Positions 1 to 5,601 of a stretch of DNA of 8,485 bases are shown here, piece after piece (position 1 is the stretch's first letter; the number at the start of each line of letters is the position of its first letter). This DNA comes from Terriglobales bacterium. GTDB taxonomy: Bacteria > Acidobacteriota > Terriglobia > Terriglobales > Acidobacteriaceae. A program made the translations under genes and the position numbers. The DNA is taken from contig JAATFE010000179.1 in the NCBI GenBank assembly GCA_015655365.1, forward strand, positions 1 through 8,485. Reading direction: 5' to 3'. Below the pieces are notes generated by a model. It saw nothing but the letters and a program-made list of their open reading frames with translations, was not told the DNA's origin and ran no database searches.

Positions 1-496
1 CGGTCAAAGCACCGGCGGCCAAACCAAGCAGTCGCTCGAAGCCGCCCGCGTCCTCCTCTGGAAGGGTCACTGCGCCGTCCATCAGCGCTTTCTGCCCAGT
101 CACGTCGACCAGGTCCGCGCCAAGTACCCCGGCATCCAGGTCATCGTCCATCCAGAGTGCCGCTGGGAGGTCTGCCAGAAGGCCGACGCTCTCGGCTCCA
201 CCGAGCGGCTCATCGCTCTTGTCGAGAACGCCCCGGCAGGCTCCATGTTTGCCGTCGGCACGGAGATTCACCTCGTCAACCGCATGGCCCGCCGCTTTGC
301 CGAGCAAGGCAAGCGCGTCATCACCCTCGACGACACCGGCTGCCTCTGCACCACCATGTACCGCATCAGCCCCAACCATCTGGCCTGGGCGCTCGAAAAC
401 TTGGTCGAGGGCCGCGTCGTCAACCACATCCAGGTCCGCCCCAGCGTCAAGCACTGGGCCAAAGTAGCCCTGGACCGCATGTTGCAAGTGGGGTAA
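1..496 (+). CDS. nadA: Quinolinate synthase NadA, C-terminal part (5' end outside window)
   Basis: NadA is a cytoplasmic [4Fe-4S] enzyme that condenses iminoaspartate with dihydroxyacetone phosphate to quinolinate in de novo NAD synthesis. The frame is open from base 2 and gives 164 residues before the TAA at 494-496; the full family length is roughly 310-370, so about the last half is present. Visible family signatures, numbered within the fragment: LLWKGHCAVHQRF at 18-30, the HPEC motif at 50-53 whose Cys is a cluster ligand, the GTEIHLVNR stretch at 86-94, and GCLCTTMYRI at 113-122, where Cys116 is the likely last cluster ligand. LENLVEG at 131-137 is also typical. The remaining cluster cysteine should lie upstream of the window. 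The stop codon is also the first triplet of a repeat-bearing spacer. An ATG at 245 lies inside the conserved domain and is not a real start. Identification is firm; nothing looks damaged. Confidence 0.95.
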   Translation, partial: GQSTGGQTKQSLEAARVLLWKGHCAVHQRFLPSHVDQVRAKYPGIQVIVHPECRWEVCQKADALGSTERLIALVENAPAGSMFAVGTEIHLVNRMARRFAEQGKRVITLDDTGCLCTTMYRISPNHLAWALENLVEGRVVNHIQVRPSVKHWAKVALDRMLQVG

Positions 497-500
497 AAGC

Positions 501-689
501 AGGGAGTAGGGAGTAGCAGGACCATATCGGTGCCCCATCCTTGCCGCGTTTTTGCTTTTTGCGACAAGGGTGGGAAAGCACAAACCCTTACCCGTGATCT
601 TTCGCTTCCATTCCTTCCCCTCACCGGCCAGATCCGTTTTTAATCTCTGCTCTCTGATCTCAGTTCCCTACTCCCTATTCCCTATTCCT
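501..689. repeat. Word-repeat spacer after nadA with distant inverted arms
   Basis: The spacer between nadA and the DUF2203 gene holds GGGAGTAGGGAGTAG-type words at 501-515 and their complements, CCCTACTCCCTATTCCCTATTCC, at 666-688. AGGGAGTAGGG (501-511) and CCCTACTCCCT (666-676) are exact reverse complements of 11 bases, about 154 bases apart. Between them lie a strong hairpin (530-581, listed separately) and pyrimidine-rich words such as TCTCTG at 644-649 and 651-656. The 14 bases CTATTCCCTATTCC at 675-688 recur exactly at 4223-4236 in another spacer. I see no gene in the stretch. Whether it is a terminator, a mobile miniature element or a relic of slippage cannot be settled from one copy. 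Confidence 0.6.
530..581. repeat. REP-like hairpin in the nadA downstream spacer
   Basis: GTGC at 530-533 pairs with GCAC at 578-581, and CCCATCCTTG at 534-543 pairs with CAAGGGTGGG at 565-574 with a single G-U pair; the only interruption is a three-base AAA bulge. CGC (545-547) and GCG (561-563) can add three inner pairs, leaving a T-rich loop. The paired bases are seen directly. From memory, 'CAAGGATGGGGCAC'-like palindromes are scattered between genes in acidobacterial genomes, but I cannot verify this here. In RNA this would be a stable stem and could act as a terminator-like or mRNA-end structure for nadA, although no T-run follows it. Confidence 0.65.
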
Positions 690-724
690 CAATCCGTCGT
701 ATCCTAAGACCCAGGGCATTCCCC

Positions 725-1165
725 ATGAAGACCTTCACACTCGACGAAGCTCAATCTCTGCTCCCGGTGCTCGAATCGCTGCTCAAGCGCGCCATCGAAG
801 GCAAGCAATCTGCCGAGGAGGTCGAAACCGGCCTCACCCATCTGGCCCGCCGCATCTATCTCTCCGGCGGCATGCGCGTCGATGTGACCCAGGTCGCCAA
901 GCAGCGCGCGGAGATGGAAGTCCACTTGCAGCGCGTTCGCGAGAGCATTGCCGAAATCGACTCCATCGGCGTCCAGGTCAAGGACCTCGAAACCGGCCTG
1001 CTCGATTTCCCCTGCCGCCTCGACGATGAAGTCGTCCTGCTCTGCTGGCGCATGGGCGAGCCCGCCATCGAGCACTGGCACACCCTCGAGTCCGGCGTTC
1101 AGGGCCGCCAGCCGGTCGACGAGCGCTTCCGCCGCCGTTCCAACCCCGGCAGCCGCCCCAACTGA
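725..1165 (+). CDS. DUF2203 family protein (function unknown)
   Basis: The product is 146 residues, a normal length for the DUF2203 family, whose function is not known. Family-like features: the N-terminal FTLDEAQSLLPVLESLL helix (4-20), a charged helical middle section (about 55-80) that may form a coiled coil, and the conserved block VKDLETGLLDFPCR (85-98), EVVLLCWRMGEPAIEHWH (102-119) and GVQGRQP (124-130). The tail after residue 131 is Arg-rich and probably disordered. There is no signal peptide or membrane segment, so it is probably cytoplasmic. The ATG start is preceded by a weak AGGG at 713-716, eight bases upstream. It lies 228 bases after nadA with a structured spacer between, so co-transcription with nadA is doubtful. 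No catalytic motif is recognisable. Confidence 0.85.
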   Translation: MKTFTLDEAQSLLPVLESLLKRAIEGKQSAEEVETGLTHLARRIYLSGGMRVDVTQVAKQRAEMEVHLQRVRESIAEIDSIGVQVKDLETGLLDFPCRLDDEVVLLCWRMGEPAIEHWHTLESGVQGRQPVDERFRRRSNPGSRPN

Positions 1166-1217
1166 TCCGCAAGGCCCCATCCCGCCGCGCCTTGGGAAAT
1201 CTCTGAATAAGTCGTCG

Positions 1218-1275
1218 TTTTGAAACGGCATGATCGGCGTCCCCACTTGGGTCGCGTGCCGGAAATATTTCAAAA
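1218..1275. repeat. Imperfect 13-bp palindrome downstream of the DUF2203 gene
   Basis: TTTTGAAA (1218-1225) pairs with TTTCAAAA (1268-1275), and CGGCA (1226-1230) pairs with TGCCG (1257-1261), giving 13 pairs with a six-base bulge (1262-1267) on one side. The right arm also contains a ten-base perfect palindrome, GAAATATTTC (1262-1271). It begins 53 bases past the DUF2203 stop. The flanking text (CTGAATAAGTCGTCGTTTTG) resembles intergenic repeats I recall from acidobacteria, an unverified impression. Confidence 0.4.
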
Positions 1276-1348
1276 TCAGCACGAACTTTACAGGCTGCGG
1301 AAAACTCGAATCGGAGGGAGGCGGAGGTCTCAATCTACGCATAAGTTC

Positions 1349-1367
1349 CTCAGAATCCTGAGTTTTT
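1349..1367 (+). terminator. Weak candidate intrinsic terminator
   Basis: CTCAG (1349-1353) pairs with CTGAG (1358-1362) around the loop AATC and is followed directly by TTTTT (1363-1367). The stem has only five pairs, so it may be chance. Its distance of about 185 bases from the DUF2203 stop also makes it uncertain which transcript it would end. Confidence 0.3.
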
Positions 1368-1621
1368 CCGCTGCCTGCTTGAGCCCTGGGAACGTGATTC
1401 GGAACTCTGACACTTGATCGGAGATCTCTTAAGTCGCTGCGGTTTGTGAAAATCCCTCAATTCTCATCCGCAAATCGTTCAACTCCAGAATCCCACCGAC
1501 CCCGCCGCGCATCTTTTTGATTGAGATCGCACCGCAATTTGGTGTCTTCGGCATCTTCGCGCCAAGGCGGCGGAGTTTTGCTCCTCCGTCGACCCACTTT
1601 AACCTATCAACATATTTCCCC

Positions 1622-1627
1622 AAGGAG
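1622..1627 (+). promoter_or_regulatory. Ribosome binding site deciding the ahpC start
   Basis: AAGGAG lies six bases before the ATG at 1634. This selects that ATG over the out-of-frame ATG at 1630 and over an in-frame ATG at 1517, whose extension has no peroxiredoxin similarity. Confidence 0.8.
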
Positions 1628-1633
1628 TCATGC

Positions 1634-2170
1634 ATGCTTACTGTTGGAGAGAAGTTCCCCGCATTTGAAGTTACGGCTACCGTTGGCCTCGATCCCAATA
1701 CCGCCTTTGAAACCATTAACGAAGCCAGCTACCCCGGTAAGTGGAAGCTCTACTTCTTCTGGCCCAAGGACTTCACCTTTGTCTGTCCCACCGAGATTGC
1801 CGCCTTCGGCAAACTGAACCAGGAGTTCGCCGACCGCGATGCGCAAATCCTCGGCGGCAGCATCGACTCCGAGTACGTCCACCTAGCCTGGCGCAACAAC
1901 CACCCCGACTTGAAAGACCTGCCCTTCCCCATGCTCGCCGACATCAAGCGCGAACTCACCGGGGAACTGGGCATTCTGGATGTGAAGGCCGGCGTTGCCC
2001 AGCGCGCCACTTTTATCGTCGACCCCGAAAACGTGATCCGCTTCGTCTACGTCACCGACCTCTCGGTGGGCCGCAACCCGCAGGAAGTTCTGCGTGTCCT
2101 CGACGCCCTCCAGACCGACGAACTCTGCCCCTGCAACTGGCACAAGGGCGAAGAAACCATCCACGTCTAA
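1634..2170 (+). CDS. ahpC: Alkyl hydroperoxide reductase AhpC (2-Cys peroxiredoxin)
   Basis: This is a cytoplasmic thiol peroxidase of 178 residues that reduces hydrogen peroxide, organic peroxides and probably peroxynitrite. The thioredoxin-fold core carries FFWPKDFTFVCPTE at 41-54 with the peroxidatic Cys51, and a C-terminal DELCPCNW at 163-170 with Cys165 and Cys167 as resolving-cysteine candidates. ILGGSIDSEYVHLAWR (72-87) and PFPMLADIKREL (98-109) are also family-typical. The CPC arrangement and overall sequence are close to actinobacterial AhpC (M. tuberculosis type: Cys61, Cys174, Cys176), which is reduced through AhpD rather than AhpF. That fits the ahpD gene 104 bases downstream. No oxyR, perR or ahpF gene is visible in the window. 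The start is set by the AAGGAG at 1622-1627. Identification is firm; electron donor is inferred. Confidence 0.95.
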   Translation: MLTVGEKFPAFEVTATVGLDPNTAFETINEASYPGKWKLYFFWPKDFTFVCPTEIAAFGKLNQEFADRDAQILGGSIDSEYVHLAWRNNHPDLKDLPFPMLADIKRELTGELGILDVKAGVAQRATFIVDPENVIRFVYVTDLSVGRNPQEVLRVLDALQTDELCPCNWHKGEETIHV

Positions 2171-2173
2171 GAA

Positions 2174-2262
2174 CAGCTAACAGTAGACAGCTAATAGTTG
2201 TCAGTTTCACGACCGGACTGTTAGCTGTCTGCTGTTGACTGTCTACTGTTAGCTGATAGCTG
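2174..2262. repeat. Long inverted repeat between ahpC and ahpD
   Basis: CAGCTAACAGTAGACAG (2174-2190) and CTGTCTACTGTTAGCTG (2239-2255) are exact 17-base reverse complements. The interval repeats the same words: CTGTTAGCTG occurs at 2218-2227 and 2246-2255, and a related AGACAGCTAATAG lies at 2186-2198. Several alternative foldings are therefore possible, for example CAGT (2202-2205) with ACTG (2217-2220) extended by a mostly paired inner stem. The element starts three bases after the ahpC stop and ends 12 bases before the ahpD ATG, just 5' of its weak GGAG (2266-2269). It could protect the ahpC end of a shared mRNA, set the AhpC:AhpD ratio, or stop transcription; no T-run follows the outer stem. 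Confidence 0.8.
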
Positions 2263-2274
2263 TGCGGAGCACCC

Positions 2275-2835
2275 ATGAACCTCGATGCATTGATTGACAG
2301 CCTTCCCCCTTCCGCCAAAGACCTCAAGCTGAACTACTCTTCGCTGGTGCGCAACAACACCGAACTGACCCCGCAGCAGTTGTGGGGAACCGTAGCCGCC
2401 ACCGCCATTGCCACCCGCAGCGCCAGCCTCACCGCTCCCGCCTTGGCCGCTGCCGGCGAACAGCTTTCCGATCCCGCCCTTGAAGCCGCCAAGACCGCGG
2501 CTGCCGTCATGGGCATGAACAACATCTTCTATCGCTTCCATCACCTCAGCTCCAACCCCAAATATGCCACCATGCCCGCGCGCCTGCGCATGAACGGCTT
2601 GCGCGGCCACGGCATCGAGGAAGTGGACTTCGAACTATGGGCGCTGGCTGTCTCGGCCATCAACGGCTGCGGCAAGTGTGTCGATGCCCACGAAAAAGTC
2701 GTCCGCGAAAAAGGCGCAACCGAGGAGTTGGTGATCGCCGTGGTCCGCGTAGCCGCTGTCATTCACGCCATCGGCGCGGTGCTCGATCAAGTCGCTTCCG
2801 AAGTCTTGGCCGGCTCCTCCACCCCTCCCGCCTAA
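2275..2835 (+). CDS. ahpD: AhpD-like alkylhydroperoxidase, thiol reductant of AhpC
   Basis: The product has 186 residues, close to the M. tuberculosis AhpD length (177), and belongs to the carboxymuconolactone decarboxylase/AhpD fold. In the known system AhpD carries electrons from lipoyl-protein/dihydrolipoamide dehydrogenase to AhpC. The active-site segment is INGCGKCVDAHEKVV at 129-143: Cys132 and Cys135 form the CxxC pair, His139 matches the conserved His, and Glu120 (in VDFELWALAV) matches the conserved Glu of the proton relay. The His that sits between the cysteines in M. tuberculosis is Lys134 here. The N-terminal half (MNLDALIDSLPPSAKDLKLNYSSLV) is typical of full-length AhpD, not of the short CMD proteins. 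Start: ATG with a weak GGAG five bases upstream. It lies directly behind ahpC, which supports the role. Confidence 0.93.
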   Translation: MNLDALIDSLPPSAKDLKLNYSSLVRNNTELTPQQLWGTVAATAIATRSASLTAPALAAAGEQLSDPALEAAKTAAAVMGMNNIFYRFHHLSSNPKYATMPARLRMNGLRGHGIEEVDFELWALAVSAINGCGKCVDAHEKVVREKGATEELVIAVVRVAAVIHAIGAVLDQVASEVLAGSSTPPA

Positions 2836-2895
2836 AATCGTCTCCTGCCGGCATCCGATCCGAGCGAATTTCCGCAGCGCCGCGTCTCTCCCTTG

Positions 2896-2919
2896 AGCGC
2901 CGGTGCGGGCGCTATTTTG
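2896..2919 (+). terminator. Probable intrinsic terminator after ahpD
   Basis: AGCGCC (2896-2901) pairs perfectly with GGCGCT (2908-2913) around a six-base loop and is followed by ATTTTG. It lies 60 bases after the ahpD stop and would end the ahpC-ahpD transcript before the beta-propeller gene. The T-run is short, so termination may be partial. Confidence 0.5.
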
Positions 2920-2934
2920 TCGATCCGCAAAGCA

Positions 2935-2956
2935 GGTATCGCACGAAAGCGATACC
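2935..2956. other. 8-bp perfect hairpin upstream of the beta-propeller gene
   Basis: GGTATCGC (2935-2942) and GCGATACC (2949-2956) are exact reverse complements around the loop ACGAAA. The element is 40 bases before the ATG at 2997. It may be an operator-like dyad or a structure in the 5' leader. No T-run follows, so it is not a terminator. Confidence 0.45.
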
Positions 2957-2996
2957 CTTGAATCTGGACCCGGATAATGGCAAAAAAGGAGCACGA

Positions 2997-4172
2997 ATGA
3001 TGATCGGAAAATGGGCTCGGATGTTGTTGCTTGCGGCTCCGCTCCTGGCAGGCTGCGCGGGTTTCTGGCAGGCGCCCAGCAGCAGCACCGGCGGCGGCAC
3101 CACCCCTACCACTCTGAGCGGCGGCATCTACTTTGTGGCAAACCAGCAGACCGCCCAGATTGCCGCCTTCACCATCGTCTCCGGCAAGCAAACCCCGGTA
3201 ACCGGAAGCCCTTACACGCTGCCCGGCTCCGCAGCCCCCTATTCTCTCGCCGTCTCTCCCAATCACGGTTTTCTGTATGTAGGCACTTCGGCCGGCATCT
3301 ACGTTTACTCCATTAGTTCGAGCGGTGCGCTCACGCTGGGAAACAACTCCTCGGCGATCTCCGGGGACATTGCCACCACCATGCAGGTGGATACCACTGG
3401 CAATTGGCTGGTTGAGGCCGGCCCCACCCAGCAGGCTCTCTTCGCAATTCCCATCAGTCCCGCCACCGGCGCGGAAACGTCCACCACGGAACAAGAGGTG
3501 GGACTCCCCGCCGCAACCATTCAGCAGCTCGCGCTCTCTCCCAACGATTCCAGCAGTTGCGCCACTTGCTATGTTTTTGTCGCCCTGGGCGCTTCCGGCA
3601 CCGAAATCGTTCAGTTTGTCCCCACTAACGCCAACCCATTCGGCGGAACCGGCAATATTCCCGTGTCCAACTCCGCGGGCGCAGCGCTTTCCGTAGGCGT
3701 TGACCCCAGCAACCGGCTGCTCTATGTCGGCGAAACCGCGGCCACCACGGGCACCAACACCGGCGGTGTCAGCGTCTTCACCATCGGCTCCAACATCAAG
3801 GAAATCGCCGGCTCCCCCTACGCCAGCGGCGGACTCGCCCCCTACTCCATCCTCTCCAATCCCAATGGCGACTACGTCTACGTGGCCAACCGCACGGTCG
3901 GCGGCAGTTCCAACGGCAACGTGAGCGCGTTTTCGATCACCGCGACGGGCACCGCCTACTCGCTCAGTTCCCTCGGCTCCATCGCTGCCGGCGTCACGAC
4001 AGTCGCCTTGGCGGCAGACTCGACCGGCAACTTCCTGCTCGCAGTCAGCTCAGGCGGCAGCCCCGACCTCGATGCCTACACCTTCAGTTCGACTGGCGCG
4101 CTGACCGCCGCCATTACCGCCGCCACCGGAACCGATCCCGTCCAGGCCATTGCCATCGCCGCCGTGCCATAA
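2997..4172 (+). CDS. Lactonase-like beta-propeller lipoprotein
   Basis: The product has 391 residues from this ATG. The start is chosen because AAGGAG (2986-2991) lies five bases upstream and the protein then begins with a signal peptide; the ATG at 3000 is equally possible. A short N-terminal stretch, a hydrophobic core (LLLAAPLL) and the lipobox LAGC with Cys20 predict lipid attachment and export. A Ser/Thr/Gly-rich linker (21-42) leads into repeated blades with the pattern 'IYFVAN...IAAFTI' (43-60), 'FLYVGTSAGIYVYSI' (92-106), 'LLYVGETA...GGVSVFTI' (241-263), 'YVYVANRT...GNVSAFSI' (293-314) and 'FLLAVSSG...LDAYTF' (346-363). This matches the YncE/lactonase-type propeller superfamily. Such proteins are common in acidobacteria and their ligand is usually unknown; lactonase activity should not be assumed. 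A CATC pair (Cys188, Cys191) could form a disulfide outside the cytoplasm. Confidence 0.82.
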   Translation: MMIGKWARMLLLAAPLLAGCAGFWQAPSSSTGGGTTPTTLSGGIYFVANQQTAQIAAFTIVSGKQTPVTGSPYTLPGSAAPYSLAVSPNHGFLYVGTSAGIYVYSISSSGALTLGNNSSAISGDIATTMQVDTTGNWLVEAGPTQQALFAIPISPATGAETSTTEQEVGLPAATIQQLALSPNDSSSCATCYVFVALGASGTEIVQFVPTNANPFGGTGNIPVSNSAGAALSVGVDPSNRLLYVGETAATTGTNTGGVSVFTIGSNIKEIAGSPYASGGLAPYSILSNPNGDYVYVANRTVGGSSNGNVSAFSITATGTAYSLSSLGSIAAGVTTVALAADSTGNFLLAVSSGGSPDLDAYTFSSTGALTAAITAATGTDPVQAIAIAAVP

Positions 4173-4247
4173 AAGCAGAGATCAAGGGTCAGAGATCGGC
4201 ACGAGAAGTTGATCTCTGTTCTCTATTCCCTATTCCCTGCTATTCTT
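4170..4247. repeat. Word-repeat spacer with competing inverted repeats
   Basis: The element begins at the stop codon of the beta-propeller gene: TAAAAGCAG at 4170-4178, the same nine bases that begin at the nadA stop (494-502). CAGAGATCAA (4176-4185) and TTGATCTCTG (4209-4218) are exact ten-base reverse complements. A second CAGAGATC at 4190-4197 can pair with the same GATCTCTG (4211-4218), so two hairpins exclude each other. CTATTCCCTATTCCCT (4223-4238) follows, sharing 14 bases with 675-688. It ends about 20 bases before the GTG of the next gene. No gene is visible here. Confidence 0.65.
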
Positions 4248-4266
4248 AAGAAGATCGCCACCGGCC

Positions 4267-5517
4267 GTGCTCATTCCTTCCCCCATCTCCTTCGTTCCTT
4301 CCCCCAGACGCTTCAGCGTCGCTGGCTCGTTGTCGGCGATTCTCTGCGTGCTCATCTTTGCCTCTGGTTGCAACCGGTTTCACAAGATCATGCACGAAAC
4401 GGTCTATGTCTCCGTTCGTCAGACCTATCTTCATGACCGCGTCGCCGCCGTCTCCAATCGAGTCGGCCAGGTGAACAACGGACAGCAGCTCGAGGTGATC
4501 GAGCACGGCCGCCGCTTCCTCAAGGTCAAGACCCAGAAAAACGAAATCGGCTGGATCGAAGAACGCGCCGTAATCGACTCCAAGACCTTCGATTCCTTCG
4601 ATCAGCTCGCCAGCAAGCACAAAAACGATCCGGTCGTCGCCACCGCCGTGGTTCGCGACGACATCTATCTGCACATCTTTCCCGGCCGCGACACCACGCA
4701 CTTCTATCTGCTCGCCGCCAATGCCAAGGTCCAGCTCCTGGCCCGCGCCTCGGTCGCCAAGGTCGCCGCGGCAGGTTTTGGCATGCAGCAACCCAAACCC
4801 TCCGTTCCCAAGCCTCCCGTAGCCGGCACGACGCCCGCCCCCGCAAAGGCGCCCGCTCCCCAACCCGTCACCAAGCAGCCCGCTCCGGCTGGAACGGCTG
4901 CCGACGCCACCGCGCCCGAACCGCCGCCTGTGATCATGGAAGACTGGTGGCTGGTGCGCGACGCCCAGGGCCACACCGGCTGGCTGCTCGCCGGCCGCGT
5001 CGATGTGGATGTTCCCGACGAGATCGGCGTTTATGCCGAAGGCCAGCGCATCGTGGGCGCTTACGTGCTCGCCAAGGTGACCGACGCCGAAGCCGCCACT
5101 CCCAACCACGAAGTGCCGGAGTACGTCACCGTCCTCGCTCCGCCCAAGTCCGGCCTGCCTTTCGATTTCGATCAGGTTCGCGTCTTCACCTGGAGCCTCA
5201 AGCGCCATCGCTATGAGACGGCCTTCCGCCTCCATCCCATCCAGGGTTTCCTGCCCGTGAATGTCGCCTACCAGCCAGCGGCGGGCGGCAGCATTCCCGT
5301 CTTCAGCTTCCAGATCGCCAACGGCCCGAATCTCACCACGGATTCTTCCACCGGCATCTCTCGCCCTGCCTCTTCGCGCACCATCAGCTACTCGTTGGTC
5401 GATACCCAGGTCAAGCGCACCGGTTCCGACATGGGCCCCATCCCCATCACCCATTCGCCCGACGACAAGCCCAAGGACGCCAAACAAGCCAAGAAGGCCA
5501 AGAAGAAAGCCAAATAG
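4267..5517 (+). CDS. Predicted lipoprotein with SH3b-like domains and a Pro/Ala-rich insertion
   Basis: The product has 416 residues from a GTG start, the first possible start after the in-frame TGA at 4210-4212; no good ribosome binding site is visible, so the start is uncertain. A signal peptide ends in the lipobox FASGC (Cys35), so it is probably membrane anchored. Residues 44-104 resemble a bacterial SH3 domain ([12 protein letters not shown]...[28 protein letters not shown]). A second SH3b-like unit starts at about 126 ([16 protein letters not shown]) and appears to finish at 226-246 ([21 protein letters not shown]). Between them lies a Pro/Ala/Lys-rich stretch (about 173-222). Residues 250-395 form a region I do not recognise, and the end is Lys-rich ([14 protein letters not shown]). 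SH3b domains often bind cell wall or peptides, but no partner is evident here. It may be transcribed with its downstream neighbour only if the hairpin at 5517-5549 is passed. Confidence 0.75.
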   Translation: MLIPSPISFVPSPRRFSVAGSLSAILCVLIFASGCNRFHKIMHETVYVSVRQTYLHDRVAAVSNRVGQVNNGQQLEVIEHGRRFLKVKTQKNEIGWIEERAVIDSKTFDSFDQLASKHKNDPVVATAVVRDDIYLHIFPGRDTTHFYLLAANAKVQLLARASVAKVAAAGFGMQQPKPSVPKPPVAGTTPAPAKAPAPQPVTKQPAPAGTAADATAPEPPPVIMEDWWLVRDAQGHTGWLLAGRVDVDVPDEIGVYAEGQRIVGAYVLAKVTDAEAATPNHEVPEYVTVLAPPKSGLPFDFDQVRVFTWSLKRHRYETAFRLHPIQGFLPVNVAYQPAAGGSIPVFSFQIANGPNLTTDSSTGISRPASSRTISYSLVDTQVKRTGSDMGPIPITHSPDDKPKDAKQAKKAKKKAK

Positions 5518-5553
5518 GCTCGGTGCTTCCGTCGCAATTCCTCCGAGCCGTTT
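5517..5553 (+). terminator. Weak terminator-like hairpin after the SH3 lipoprotein
   Basis: GGCTCGG (5517-5523), beginning with the last base of the stop codon, pairs with CCGAGCC (5543-5549) around a 19-base loop and is followed by GTTT. The stem is perfect, but the loop is long and the T-run is poor, so it may only attenuate transcription into the next gene. Confidence 0.4.
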
Positions 5554-5587
5554 ATGATGGCTGGGACACGAAGATTCGCGGTGCACG

Positions 5588-5593
5588 AGGAGG
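5588..5593 (+). promoter_or_regulatory. Ribosome binding site deciding the UPF0303/HbpS-like start
   Basis: AGGAGG lies eight bases before the ATG at 5602. It favours this start over the ATG pair at 5554 and 5557, whose 16 extra residues (MMAGTRRFAVHEEARR) are not family-like. Confidence 0.8.
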
Positions 5594-5601
5594 CACGGCG
5601 C

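Larger units (their letters stand above)
1166..1633. other. 468-base spacer without a convincing gene, upstream of ahpC
   Basis: This stretch separates the DUF2203 gene from ahpC. Short open frames exist on both strands, but none has a good ribosome binding site or recognisable protein content. It holds an imperfect palindrome (1218-1275), a short hairpin followed by five T (1349-1367) and a small CGGAG/CTCCG inverted repeat (1571-1575 with 1584-1588) just before ahpC. The ahpC promoter and any peroxide-responsive operator should lie here. I looked for a consensus OxyR site and a Fur/PerR-type palindrome and found none convincing; no clear -35/-10 pair stands out. Confidence 0.6.

Noticed and set aside
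501..689. Miniature transposon (MITE) with terminal inverted repeats
   Set aside because: The outer repeats are short words repeated in tandem, and I could not find a target-site duplication at the ends.
704..1342. 212-codon - strand open frame over the DUF2203 gene
   Set aside because: Antisense to a conserved family gene; no recognisable protein content.
1220..1417. 65-codon + strand frame in the spacer before ahpC
   Set aside because: No ribosome binding site, overlaps a palindrome, and its Arg-rich translation looks like translated repeat DNA.
1577..1606. Sigma-70 promoter for ahpC (TTGCTC with TAACCT)
   Set aside because: The match to consensus is too poor in both boxes to be separated from chance.
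1517..1633. N-terminal extension of AhpC from an upstream ATG
   Set aside because: The extra 39 residues have no peroxiredoxin similarity, and AAGGAG at 1622-1627 fixes the start at 1634.
2637..2996. N-terminal extension of the beta-propeller protein into the ahpD gene
   Set aside because: It would overlap ahpD by about 200 bases and hide the lipoprotein signal; a good ribosome binding site lies before 2997.
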